Shown here piece after piece: positions 37,657 to 46,095 of a stretch of DNA of 64,000 bases; the first letter of the stretch is position 1; each line of letters opens with the position of its first letter. The translations under genes were made by a program, and so were the position numbers. The stretch spans positions 186,001-250,000 of the forward strand of contig JAJZBV010000001.1 of assembly GCA_021851785.1 (NCBI GenBank), given 5' to 3'. This stretch comes from Pseudomonadota bacterium. GTDB lineage: Bacteria > Pseudomonadota > Alphaproteobacteria > Acetobacterales > Acetobacteraceae. The notes below the pieces were generated by a model, which was not told the DNA's origin, searched no databases, and was given only the letters and a program-made list of their open reading frames with translations.

Positions 37657-38382
37657 TTGCCCGCGCTCCCGCCTCCCGATCTGTTCCAAGGCGCGCCGCC
37701 GCCGCCCAAGCCTGCTGGCGCCGAGGGGCATCGGGCGCGGATGCGCGCGCGTCTCCTCGCCGCCGGGCCGGAAGCGCTCGCCGATCACGAATTGCTGGAA
37801 ATGGTGCTGTTCACCGCCCTGCCCCGGCGCGACACCAAGGCGATCGCCAAGGCCCTGCTGGCGCGTTTCGGAAGCTTCGCCGGCGCCATCGCCGCCCCCC
37901 TCCCCGATCTCCGCGCGATCGAGGGCCTCGGCGAGGCCGGCGCCGCGGCGCTGAAAACCGTCCAGGCGGCGGCGCTTCGCCTCGCCCGCACCGAGATTTT
38001 GGATCGCCCGCTGCTCGATAACTGGGAGCGGCTGATCGGCTATCTCAACGCCGCGCTCGCGCGCGAGCGGGTGGAGCAGTTCCGGGTGCTGTTCCTCGAT
38101 GCCCGCAACCATCTGCTCGCCGACGAGGTGCAGGCGCGCGGCACCGTCAACCACACCCCGGTCTATCCCCGCGAAGTGGTGAAGCGGGCGCTGGAACTGC
38201 ACGCCGCGGCGATCATCCTGGTCCACAACCACCCGAGCGGCGATCCGACGCCGTCGCGCGAGGACATCACGATGACCGCGGAGACCCGCAAGGCCGCCGA
38301 CGCGCTCGCGATCGTGCTGCACGACCATATCATCATCGGCAATGGCCGCTGGACCAGCTTGCGCGAAAAGAAGCTATTGTAA
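37657..38382 (+). CDS. radC: RadC-family JAB-domain protein
   Basis: 241 residues from a TTG just after the map stop. An in-frame ATG at 37585 would overlap map by 64 bases. It has an N-terminal helix-hairpin-helix-like region 'LLEMVLFTALPRRDTKAIAKALLARFGSFAGAI' and a C-terminal JAB/MPN domain with the metal motif 'ILVHNHPSGDPTPSREDI'. The old role in DNA repair is doubtful; the JAB fold suggests a metallopeptidase-like activity of unknown substrate. A dispersed repeat follows. Confidence 0.93.
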   Translation: MPALPPPDLFQGAPPPPKPAGAEGHRARMRARLLAAGPEALADHELLEMVLFTALPRRDTKAIAKALLARFGSFAGAIAAPLPDLRAIEGLGEAGAAALKTVQAAALRLARTEILDRPLLDNWERLIGYLNAALARERVEQFRVLFLDARNHLLADEVQARGTVNHTPVYPREVVKRALELHAAAIILVHNHPSGDPTPSREDITMTAETRKAADALAIVLHDHIIIGNGRWTSLREKKLL

Positions 38383-38450
38383 CGAGATTCTTCTTTTTCT
38401 GAAGAAAAAGAAGCAAAAAGACTTTTGTCTCGTTTGCTCGGAGCGGGCCG
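38383..38450. repeat. Dispersed repeat family 1, copy C
   Basis: Begins with the perfect stem CTTCTTTTTCT-GA-AGAAAAAGAAG (38390-38413), then CAAAAAGACTTTTGTCTCGTT and GCTCGGAGCGGG. It is a truncated version of copy B in the opposite orientation, placed between the converging radC and xoxJ genes. Confidence 0.8.
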
Positions 38451-38458
38451 TTTATGTC

Positions 38459-39223
38459 TTATTTCGGCGCGAGCAGGGTGATGCCGTAATGGCTGTAGAT
38501 CCGGGCGATGGTGCCATCGGCGGCCAGGCTCGCCAGCGCCGCGTCGATCGCGGCGCGAAGATCGGCGTCGGGTTTCACCATGCCGACCGAGACGTTCCAG
38601 GCAAGGCCGGGATCGCGCTCGTCGAGTCCGATGATCTGGAGGGGGTGATCGGGGTGGTGGAGATTGTAATACCCGACCGCCGCCGGGGTCACCATCACCG
38701 CATCGACCTCGTGATTGGCGAGGCCGTCGAGCGCATCGTCCTCGAAGCCGAACACCGAGATCCCGACATGGCGCTCGCCGAGCGCCATGGCCGCCGTCGA
38801 GCCGACCAGGACACCGACCTTGGTTTCGGAATTGAGCCCGGCGAGGGATGAGATTTTGCTTCCCGCCGGAACCACGAGCGCCGCGCCGGTACGATAATAG
38901 GGCTTCGAGGTCTTGAGATTCGATTCCTCCTGCGCCTCATGGTCATCGATGGTGTCGAGCATGATGTCGCAATTGGCGGCGCGGATCTGAAAGCCGGTGA
39001 CCACCCAATCGGGCTCCATGGCAACCCCGATCCTGGTCGCGATGGCGCGCGCCAACTCGATCTGAAAGCCCGGCGGGTCGCCGGCTTTGCTGGAGAAGGG
39101 CAGCGCGTTGGGATGGGCGCAGAGGCCGAGCACACCGCGGGCGCGGATGGCATCGAGCGAGCGCGCCTCGGCGTGGCTGGCGAAAACGGCGAGCAGCGCC
39201 GCGGCGACGAACAATTTTCTCAT
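38459..39223 (-). CDS. xoxJ: XoxJ/MoxJ-like periplasmic binding protein
   Basis: 254 residues with a signal peptide (MRKLFVAAALLAVFASHAEA). A family 3 solute-binding fold follows: 'RSLDAIRARGVLGLCAHPNALPFSSK', 'GFQIELARAIATRIGVAMEPDWV'. This subgroup, annotated as quinoprotein-dehydrogenase-associated, is encoded beside XoxF or MxaF and is thought to help activate the enzyme. It is last in the operon xoxF-cytochrome-xoxJ, overlapping the cytochrome gene by ATGA. Confidence 0.88.
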   Translation of the reverse strand: MRKLFVAAALLAVFASHAEARSLDAIRARGVLGLCAHPNALPFSSKAGDPPGFQIELARAIATRIGVAMEPDWVVTGFQIRAANCDIMLDTIDDHEAQEESNLKTSKPYYRTGAALVVPAGSKISSLAGLNSETKVGVLVGSTAAMALGERHVGISVFGFEDDALDGLANHEVDAVMVTPAAVGYYNLHHPDHPLQIIGLDERDPGLAWNVSVGMVKPDADLRAAIDAALASLAADGTIARIYSHYGITLLAPK

Positions 39224-39561
39224 GGCTGCTCCGGTTTCAAGGCGCGGATATAGTGAATGATCTTGTCGATATCGGCGTCGTTGAACGTGCTGCCGAAGGC
39301 CGGCATGGCGCCTTCCTTGCCGTGCTCGATACGATAGCGAATGAAATCGTCACTGCGCTTGGTGTTCATCAATTGTGGCCCCTTGCCGGCGACCCGCCCG
39401 CCATCACTATGGCACCAGCCGCAGGTAGTGGCAAAGAGCTGATTGACATCCAGATGCGAGGTTTGACCGGCCGGAGTGCCGGGCGCGGGCTGCGCCATCG
39501 CGGGCAGGGCCGAGGCCAGCGAACCCCCGACGACGGCAAGGCACAGATTGCGAAATTTCAT
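39220..39561 (-). CDS. xoxG: Periplasmic c-type cytochrome, XoxG-like
   Basis: 113 residues with a signal peptide and one heme-binding CGWCH motif. The likely distal Met ligand is in 'EGAMPAFGSTFND'. It is small for a XoxG, but its place directly behind the PQQ dehydrogenase gene suggests that it takes electrons from that enzyme and passes them to the oxidase chain. Confidence 0.88.
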   Translation of the reverse strand: MKFRNLCLAVVGGSLASALPAMAQPAPGTPAGQTSHLDVNQLFATTCGWCHSDGGRVAGKGPQLMNTKRSDDFIRYRIEHGKEGAMPAFGSTFNDADIDKIIHYIRALKPEQP

Positions 39562-39630
39562 CGGTCTGACAAGATTTCCAAAAAATAACCGGCGAGGGGG
39601 TCGCCCTCGCCGGTTCCGATTGATCAGAGA

Positions 39631-41355
39631 CTACTTCGAAAGGCTATAGACGACCAGCGCGCCGTCATCGCGCGGCATGCTTTTATAGACGCCGCCGAAG
39701 GTCGGGGCGTAGTCATCGCTCGCCATGCCGCCGAAGCCGGCGACGACGGCGACATATTGCTTGCCATGCGCGGCGTAGCTGATGATGCCGCCCTGATGGC
39801 CGGTGCCATCGCCGTGGTTCCACAATTCCTTGCCGGTCGTCGCGTCATAGGCGTGAACGGTGCCGCGGGTATCGGGGACGAAAACGAGATCGCCGCCGGT
39901 GGAGAGGACGCTGGCGAGCGGCGGCTCGGGGAAGCGAACTTCCCATTTGGTCTGCCCGGTGATCGGATCGCGGGCATCGAGATGGCCGTAGATCGGGCCG
40001 CTGGGCGGCGGCGCGATGGTGAAATTGGCGCCGATATTGAGCTGCACCTGCGGCTCGGTCACTGGCGTCGTCTTCACGATATCGAGATGCATGCACCATT
40101 CATTGCCGATCTTGTAGTAGAGCCCGGTCTTCGGGTCATAGGAGCCCGAATTCCAGCTCACCCCGCCGGAAATATGCGGGCAGAGCAATTCGGCCTGCTT
40201 GCCGGCGGTCATGTCACGCCGGCCGATCAGTTCGCCGGTCTTGGGATCGATCGATTTCACGTAGTTGATGTTGTGCGAGATCGGCCAGACGTTTTTCACG
40301 TTGGCGCTGCGGTCATAGACGAAAATATAGCCGCCCTTGTTGGGATGGACGACGTATTTCTGACCGCCGCGGTCGATCATCAGGAATTCGCCGACGGCGC
40401 TGTCGAAATCCCACACGTCGTGGGGATTTTCCTGGTGGAAGAATTTCAGCTTGCCGGTCGCGGCGTCGAGGCCGAGCACCGAGCTGATATAGAGATTGGT
40501 GCCAGGACGGGCGCCGGTGTGCATCCAATCGGGGCCGGACCAGTCATAGAGCGGCGCGCCGTTGGAGGTGCCCCACCAGATGGTGTTGGTTTCGGCGTCA
40601 TAGCCACCCGGCATCCAGCCGCCGCCGCCGCCGACCCGCCAGGAATCATTGCCCCAGGTCTTCTTGGTCTCCTCGGTCGGGGCGATGGTATTGAAATCCC
40701 AGCGCGGCTTGCCGGTTGTCGCGTCGACCGCGTAGATCTTGCCGCGCACCGGCCACTCGCCGCCTTGCGAGCCGATCACCACCTCGCCATTGACATAGAG
40801 CGGCGCGCCGGTGAAGCCGATGGTGAGCTTCTGGCTGTCGATCAGCTTGGTATCCCAAACCGGCTTGCCGGTTTTCATGTCGAGGGCGATCAGCCGGCCA
40901 TCGACGGTGCCGACGAACACCTTGCCCTCGCCCAGCGCGACGCCGCGGTTATAGGGCGAATGGGTCTGGCGGGCGACCAGCGCGTCGTCGAGTTCGGGGA
41001 AATAGGACCACAGAACCTGCCCGCTCGCCCCGTCGATCGCGAACACCCGGCTATAGGAGCCCGAGTAGTAAAGAATGCCGTCGGCGACCAGCGGCATGGA
41101 TTGCAGGCCGCGTGTCGAATGGCCGGGAATGTGGATCCAGGCGACCGAAAGATCCTTGACGTTCTTGGCATTGATCTGGGTCAACCCGCTATAGTGATAG
41201 GAGTTGTAGGATCCGTGGTAGGTGAGCCAGTCATTGGGGTTATTGGCTTCGATACGCTTGCTGTCGATCGTCTGCGCCATCGCGGTCGAGGCGGCCAATG
41301 CCGTCCCCATCGCGACGGCGAGCGAGAGCGCGGTCTTGCGCTGTTTTCCGTTCAT
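39631..41355 (-). CDS. xoxF: PQQ-dependent alcohol dehydrogenase, XoxF-like
   Basis: 574 residues with a signal peptide (cleavage near AMAQ, residue 28) and an eight-bladed propeller. Active-site positions by comparison with methanol dehydrogenases: E200 ('GGEWPVRG'), N265 ('GTSNGAP'), catalytic D316 with a second Asp at 318 ('HDVWDFDSA'), and W247. The added Asp is the mark of lanthanide-using enzymes. Only two Cys remain in the protein (392 and 421), so the usual vicinal Cys-Cys is absent; the site reads 'ARQTHSPYNRG'. K340 replaces the usual Arg. ATG 41355 has a GGAGGAAG site. The substrate is probably a primary alcohol. Confidence 0.88.
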   Translation of the reverse strand: MNGKQRKTALSLAVAMGTALAASTAMAQTIDSKRIEANNPNDWLTYHGSYNSYHYSGLTQINAKNVKDLSVAWIHIPGHSTRGLQSMPLVADGILYYSGSYSRVFAIDGASGQVLWSYFPELDDALVARQTHSPYNRGVALGEGKVFVGTVDGRLIALDMKTGKPVWDTKLIDSQKLTIGFTGAPLYVNGEVVIGSQGGEWPVRGKIYAVDATTGKPRWDFNTIAPTEETKKTWGNDSWRVGGGGGWMPGGYDAETNTIWWGTSNGAPLYDWSGPDWMHTGARPGTNLYISSVLGLDAATGKLKFFHQENPHDVWDFDSAVGEFLMIDRGGQKYVVHPNKGGYIFVYDRSANVKNVWPISHNINYVKSIDPKTGELIGRRDMTAGKQAELLCPHISGGVSWNSGSYDPKTGLYYKIGNEWCMHLDIVKTTPVTEPQVQLNIGANFTIAPPPSGPIYGHLDARDPITGQTKWEVRFPEPPLASVLSTGGDLVFVPDTRGTVHAYDATTGKELWNHGDGTGHQGGIISYAAHGKQYVAVVAGFGGMASDDYAPTFGGVYKSMPRDDGALVVYSLSK

Positions 41356-41433
41356 CGAGACTTCCTCCCTCATCGGTTAAAAACGTAACGCAGAACTTTT
41401 TCCGTTTCCGCGCCAAACATGCCTGATATCCGT

Positions 41434-41462
41434 GGACGTGATCAATAGCGCGCGGACGTGAT
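41434..41462 (-). promoter_or_regulatory. Direct repeat upstream of the xoxF operon
   Basis: GGACGTGAT occurs at 41434-41442 and 41454-41462, exactly 20 bases apart, about two helical turns. It lies about 80-110 bases upstream of the xoxF ATG, where an activator would bind. No regulator gene is adjacent. Confidence 0.45.
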
Positions 41463-41565
41463 GGCCGCTTGCCGAACCATCTCCCCATCGCCGCGCGCAA
41501 AGCAAGCCTGAGCGCTGGGTCGGAGGTTGATCGCCGTGGTATATAACACGACCATGTGATCCCTG

Positions 41566-42201
41566 TCACGGGGGAGAGATTAAAGCAGCTCCGTCCGTGG
41601 TTTCGCCGAGCCAGTCCTGCCGCAGATGCTGGCGGAGGAAGCCGAGAAGAGGCAATAGCGGCAGGCCGAGGACGCTGAAATAATCGCCCTCGACGGCCTC
41701 GAACAATTGCGCCCCCGGTCCTTCGAGACGATAGGCGCCGACCGAGGACAATACCCGCGTGCCTTCCACGGCGAGATAGGCCGCGATCGCCGCCTCCGGG
41801 AGCGGGCGCATACGAAGGCGCGGCCGCGCGACGTGGCGCCACAGCACGGCGCCGCCGCGCCAGCAGACGACCGCGCTCACCAGCTCATGCCACCCCCCGG
41901 CGAGGCGGCGCAACTGCGCGCCGGCGGCGGCGAGATCCTCGGGTTTGTCGAACCATTCCTGGTTCTGGACCAGGATCTGATCGGCGCCGATCACCAGCGC
42001 CTCGGGTCTCGTTCGTGCCGCCCGCCGCACCTTCATCTCGGCCAGCAGCAGCGCGGTCTCGGCGGCATCGCCGTTCTCGGCCCGCGCCGCCGCCTTGATC
42101 GCCGCCTCGTCGATCGCCGCCGGCACCGCGATGACGGAAAGCCCGGCGCCCGCAAGCAAGGCAAGACGGATCGCCGAGCCACTGGCGAGAACCAGCGTCA
42201 C
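41566..42201 (-). CDS. maf: Maf-family nucleotide pyrophosphatase
   Basis: 211 residues starting [20 protein letters not shown], the family opening, with 'DEAAIKA' and '[20 protein letters not shown]'. Maf proteins hydrolyse modified NTPs (such as m5UTP or dTTP) and have a link to septation. It overlaps the DUF299 gene by four bases, a pairing common near alphaproteobacterial origins. Confidence 0.93.
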   Translation of the reverse strand: MTLVLASGSAIRLALLAGAGLSVIAVPAAIDEAAIKAAARAENGDAAETALLLAEMKVRRAARTRPEALVIGADQILVQNQEWFDKPEDLAAAGAQLRRLAGGWHELVSAVVCWRGGAVLWRHVARPRLRMRPLPEAAIAAYLAVEGTRVLSSVGAYRLEGPGAQLFEAVEGDYFSVLGLPLLPLLGFLRQHLRQDWLGETTDGAALISPP

Positions 42202-43082
42202 TTCGCGCCGCCGGTTGCGGCTTCCTCGCCGCTCTCGGCGGGTTTACGCGGCCGGCGGGCGTGCCATTCCTCCATGCGCTGCAACACCGCCGCCGCCGTC
42301 TCCTCGATCGAACGGCGGGTGACATCGATCACCGGCCAGCCTTGCCGGGCGCAGAGCCGCCGCGCCCACAGCAGCTCCGTCTTCACCGCCCCCTCGTCGA
42401 CATATTCGGTCGCATCATGCCGGGCCAGACCCGGGGCGCCGATCAGACGCAGGCGATGCCGCCTGATCTCGATCAGGGCCTGCGCCTCGATGGTCAGCCC
42501 GATGATCGGGCAGGACAAATCCTTCAGCACCGGCGGCACCGGCAGATTGGGGACGAGCGGCACGTTCGCCGCCTTGACGCCGCGATTGGCGAGATAGAAG
42601 GCGGTCGGCGTCTTCGAGCTGCGCGACACACCGACGAGACAGACATCCGCCTCGACGATGCCGGCCTCGGCCTGGCCGTCGTCATGGGCGAGAACATAAT
42701 GCATGGCATCGATGCGGCGAAAATAATCGGCGTCCAGAACATATTGCCGCCCCGGCCGCGCCGTCGCCACCTCGCCGATCTGCTCCTGCAGCACGGCGAT
42801 CACCGGATCGAGAACATTGACCACGCTGACCCCCAGGCGCTCGCAAAACACCTCCAGTTCATGGCGGAGCGCGCGATCGACCAGCGTCGACAGGATCGGC
42901 CCCGGCTCGGACTCGATCCCCTCCAAGACGCGGTGCAATTGCAGACGCGAGCGGATCAGCGACCAGCGATGATAGACGATCGCGACATGCTCGAACTGGG
43001 CGACCGTCGCCCGGGCGACGGAGTTGAGGGTCTCGCCGGTGGCGTCCGAGACGAGATGGAGGTTCATGCGCTGGTTGGTCAT
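42198..43082 (-). CDS. ppsR: Bifunctional kinase/pyrophosphorylase regulator (DUF299)
   Basis: 294 residues of the PSRP family that phosphorylates and dephosphorylates a Thr on pyruvate phosphate dikinase or PEP synthetase. Start block '[26 protein letters not shown]'; P-loop-like '[19 protein letters not shown]'; C-terminal '[17 protein letters not shown]'. It diverges from hemE across the presumed origin. ATG 43082 or ATG 43067 may be the start. Confidence 0.94.
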   Translation of the reverse strand: MTNQRMNLHLVSDATGETLNSVARATVAQFEHVAIVYHRWSLIRSRLQLHRVLEGIESEPGPILSTLVDRALRHELEVFCERLGVSVVNVLDPVIAVLQEQIGEVATARPGRQYVLDADYFRRIDAMHYVLAHDDGQAEAGIVEADVCLVGVSRSSKTPTAFYLANRGVKAANVPLVPNLPVPPVLKDLSCPIIGLTIEAQALIEIRRHRLRLIGAPGLARHDATEYVDEGAVKTELLWARRLCARQGWPVIDVTRRSIEETAAAVLQRMEEWHARRPRKPAESGEEAATGGAK

Positions 43083-43137
43083 GGGAGCGAGGATAGCGGG
43101 GATAAGCGGGAAAAACATCCGCCTCGGTTGGCGTGCC

Positions 43138-43320
43138 TGTGAACAGCGGGGATAAATGCACACGGCCAGGGACGCTGTGCAAACCCGCCGTGAATTTTTT
43201 ATCCCGCTCCGGATGGATGAAAAATAATATTATTTTTCAACGAATTAAAAATCCGCTCTGCTGTGGACAAGACCGCGAGGAAGAGCGGCTCTGGTGGGTA
43301 CCCCGTCATCCACAGGGTTC
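43138..43320. other. Putative chromosomal replication origin (oriC)
   Basis: The non-coding gap between the DUF299 regulator and hemE is AT-rich amid GC-rich DNA. It holds a 22-bp perfect palindrome (43218-43239, core GAAAAATAATATTATTTTTC). It has two strong DnaA-box matches, each with one mismatch to TTATNCACA: TGTGGACAA (43262-43270, reverse strand) and TCATCCACA (43306-43314). Weaker matches lie at 43138, 43154 and 43176. The Caulobacter and Rickettsia origins lie beside hemE, and the flanking genes diverge from it. dnaA is about 9 kb away. No cluster of further boxes is seen, so this is a prediction. Confidence 0.72.
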
Positions 43321-43391
43321 ATCTAACCCCCATATTTTCTTTTATCTCTCTTCTCTTTAAGGGAAGAGCGAAGTGATGAGAGGATGGCAGT

Positions 43392-44426
43392 GTGGCGAAG
43401 AAGCTGGTCTCGGTCCTGCGTGGGACACCGTCCTGGCCGCCGCCGCTCTGGCTGATGCGTCAGGCCGGACGGTACCTTCCGGAATATCGCGCCCTTCGTG
43501 CCCGCGCCGGTGACTTCATCACGCTCTGCACGACGCCGGATCTCGCCGTCGAGGCGACCCTCCAGCCGGTGCGGCGGTTCGGCATGGATGGCGCCATCCT
43601 GTTCAGCGACATCCTGATCCTGCCCTGGGCGCTCGGCTATGGGCTTCGTTTTGCCGAGGGCGAGGGGCCGGTGCTGCCGCGCTTGCAGCCCGAGGACATC
43701 GCCCGCCTCGATCTCGACCGGCTTGAGCCCGCGCTCGCGCCGGTGCAGGAGGCGATCGCGCGCCTTCGCGTCGGGCTGGATGGCGATGCGGCGCTGATCG
43801 GTTTCGCCGGGGCGCCGTTCACCGTCGCCTGTTACATGATCGAGGGCGGCGGGTCGAAGGATCACGCGCGAACGCGCGCCATGGCTTATCGTCAGCCGCG
43901 GGATTTCGAGCATTTGCTCGCGGTGCTGACCGAGGCGACGATCACGAGCTTGAGCCTCCAGATCGCCGCCGGCGCGGAAGCGGTGATGCTGTTCGATAGC
44001 TGGGCCGGTGTTCTCTCGCCGAGCCTGTTCCGCCGGTTCGTGGCCAACCCGGCGGCGCGGATCAAAGCCGCCCTTGGCGAGCGTTTTCCGGAGATTCCGG
44101 TGATCGGGTTTCCGCGTCTCGCCGGCGGGCTGCTCGGGGTCTATGCCGAAATCAGCGGTGTCGACGCGGTCGGGATGGATACCGCGACCGATCCCGCGCT
44201 CACCGCCGCCCTGGTCGCGGCGCCGGTCGCGCTGCAAGGCAATCTCGACCCGGTGGCGCTGCTCGCCGGAGGGGCTGCGATGACGGCGGAGGTCGCGCGT
44301 ATCCTCGGCGCGCTGCGCGGGCGCGCCCATGTCTTCAATCTCGGCCATGGTATCCTGCCGGAAACGCCGCCGGCCCATGTCGCCGAACTCATCGCCCTGG
44401 TGCGTGGCGCCGGCGAGGCCGCTTGA
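43392..44426 (+). CDS. hemE: Uroporphyrinogen decarboxylase
   Basis: 344 residues. It removes four carboxyl groups from uroporphyrinogen III to give coproporphyrinogen III. Family opening 'PPLWLMRQAGRYLPEYR', 'ILFSDILILPWALGYGLRF', and the C-terminal 'FNLGHGILPETPPAHV'. The start is GTG 43392. It heads the hemE-hemH-hemJ operon (the hemH TTG would overlap; ATG 44459 is used here). Confidence 0.96.
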   Translation: MAKKLVSVLRGTPSWPPPLWLMRQAGRYLPEYRALRARAGDFITLCTTPDLAVEATLQPVRRFGMDGAILFSDILILPWALGYGLRFAEGEGPVLPRLQPEDIARLDLDRLEPALAPVQEAIARLRVGLDGDAALIGFAGAPFTVACYMIEGGGSKDHARTRAMAYRQPRDFEHLLAVLTEATITSLSLQIAAGAEAVMLFDSWAGVLSPSLFRRFVANPAARIKAALGERFPEIPVIGFPRLAGGLLGVYAEISGVDAVGMDTATDPALTAALVAAPVALQGNLDPVALLAGGAAMTAEVARILGALRGRAHVFNLGHGILPETPPAHVAELIALVRGAGEAA

Positions 44427-44458
44427 CGTTGTCCGGCGCGGCATTACCTGAGCGCGGC

Positions 44459-45532
44459 ATGTCCGATGCCAGCGCCTTTCCTCGCACCGCCCCCCGCACC
44501 GCTATCGTCCTGTTCAATCTCGGCGGGCCCGACCGGCCGGAGGCGATCCGGCCGTTTTTGAAAAATCTCTTCACCGATCCCGCGATCCTCCGCGTCCCTT
44601 TTTTTATTCGCCCGTTTCTCGCCCGCTGGATCGCGCGGGCACGGCTCGCGCCGGCGCGCGCGAACTACGCGCTCCTCGGCGGCAAATCGCCGCTTCTGGA
44701 GCTGACCGAAGGTCAGGCGGCGGCACTTCAGGGGCAGTTTCCAGACCCGGCGCGGGTGTTCATCGCCATGCGCTACTGGCATCCGTTCAGCGCCGAGACC
44801 GCCCGCCTCGTTGCCGCCTGGAAGCCGGATCGGGTGCTGCTCCTCCCGCTCTATCCGCAATTTTCCACGACCACCACGGCAAGCTCGCTCGCCGCCTGGC
44901 GCGAGGCGGCGGCGCGCGAAGGGTTGGCCGCGCCGGTGACCACGCTCTGCTGCTGGCCGGACGACCCGGGCTATATCGCCGCGACCGCCGCCTTGGTCCG
45001 AAAAACGCTGGCCGAGGCGCGCGCCCGGCTCGCGCCGGCGACGCCGCTTCGTCTGCTATTTTCGGCGCATGGCCTGCCGGCAGTGATCATCGCCGGTGGC
45101 GATCCCTATCAGGCCGAGGTGGAGGCGACGGCAAGCGCCGTCGTGGCCTCTCTCGGTGAGTCCGATCTCGACTGGCGGGTCTGCTATCAATCTCGCGCCA
45201 CGCCGCAAAAATGGCTGGAGCCGAGCACCGAGGCCGAGATCGCGCGCGCCGGACGCGACGGCGTCGCTCTCGTCGTCGCGCCGATCGCCTTCGTCTCGGA
45301 TCATTCCGAGACCCTGGTCGAACTCGATATCGACTATGCCGAGGTCGCGAAAAACCATCATGTGCCGGGGTATTTCCGCGTCCCGGCGCAAAACGACGAC
45401 CCCGGCTTCATCGCCGCCCTCGCAGGCCTCGCGCGCCGGGCGCTGGCGCGGGGCCCGGGGCTATGCAGCCATCAGGGCGGCCGGGTCTGCGCCCGCGCCC
45501 ATCGCGGCTGCCCCTTCGGAGACCGTTCATGA
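44459..45532 (+). CDS. hemH: Ferrochelatase
   Basis: 357 residues. It inserts iron into protoporphyrin. Motifs are 'IVLFNLGGPDRPEAIRPFL', the catalytic His in 'LLFSAHGLPAVII', and the Glu in 'VSDHSETLVELD'. The tail 'LCSHQGGRVCARAHRGCPFG' contains three Cys and could be part of a 2Fe-2S site as in some bacterial ferrochelatases. It overlaps hemJ by ATGA. An alternative start is TTG 44423. Confidence 0.95.
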   Translation: MSDASAFPRTAPRTAIVLFNLGGPDRPEAIRPFLKNLFTDPAILRVPFFIRPFLARWIARARLAPARANYALLGGKSPLLELTEGQAAALQGQFPDPARVFIAMRYWHPFSAETARLVAAWKPDRVLLLPLYPQFSTTTTASSLAAWREAAAREGLAAPVTTLCCWPDDPGYIAATAALVRKTLAEARARLAPATPLRLLFSAHGLPAVIIAGGDPYQAEVEATASAVVASLGESDLDWRVCYQSRATPQKWLEPSTEAEIARAGRDGVALVVAPIAFVSDHSETLVELDIDYAEVAKNHHVPGYFRVPAQNDDPGFIAALAGLARRALARGPGLCSHQGGRVCARAHRGCPFGDRS

Positions 45533-45978
45533 CGCTCGGGTTTCTTGCGCCGTTCTATCACTGGATCAAGGCGTTCCACGTGATGTCGGTGATCGCCTGG
45601 ATGGCCGGGATGTTCTATCTGCCGCGGCTCTATGTCTATCATTGCGCGGCTTCCCCGGGATCGGCGGCCTCCGAACAGTTCAAGGTGATGGAGCGGCGGC
45701 TCCTGAAACAGATCATCAACCCGGCGATGATCGCGACCTGGAGTTTCGGCATTCTTCTCGTGCTCACCCCGGGCGTGATCGACTGGCATGCCGGCTGGTG
45801 GCACGTGAAACTGCTCGCGGTGCTGCTGCTGTCGGGGTTTCATGGCGCGCTGTCACGCTGGCGGCGGGATTTCCTCGCGGACCGCAATCGCCATAGCGCC
45901 AAATTCTATCGGATCGCCAATGAGATTCCGACGGTTCTGATGATGATCGTGGTGATCATGGTCATCGTCCGGCCGTAA
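45529..45978 (+). CDS. hemJ: Protoporphyrinogen oxidase HemJ
   Basis: 149 residues with four predicted membrane helices. It opens 'FLAPFYHWIKAFHVMSVIAWMAGMFYLPRLYVYH' and ends 'RIANEIPTVLMMIVVIMVIVRP'. HemJ converts protoporphyrinogen IX to protoporphyrin IX in many alphaproteobacteria, so it works one step before HemH. The conserved His (first helix) and Lys ('WWHVKLLAVLLL') are present. Confidence 0.93.
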   Translation: MTLGFLAPFYHWIKAFHVMSVIAWMAGMFYLPRLYVYHCAASPGSAASEQFKVMERRLLKQIINPAMIATWSFGILLVLTPGVIDWHAGWWHVKLLAVLLLSGFHGALSRWRRDFLADRNRHSAKFYRIANEIPTVLMMIVVIMVIVRP

Positions 45979-46095
45979 GCGGCGGCGCGGGGACCGGATC
46001 TCGCTTTATTTTGTTGTGCCGGGCTTTGCCCAGCGCGGGCCGGCGGTGGCATGCTGGGCGGAAAGGGGACCGGGGCGAAAAGGAGACTGGACGGG

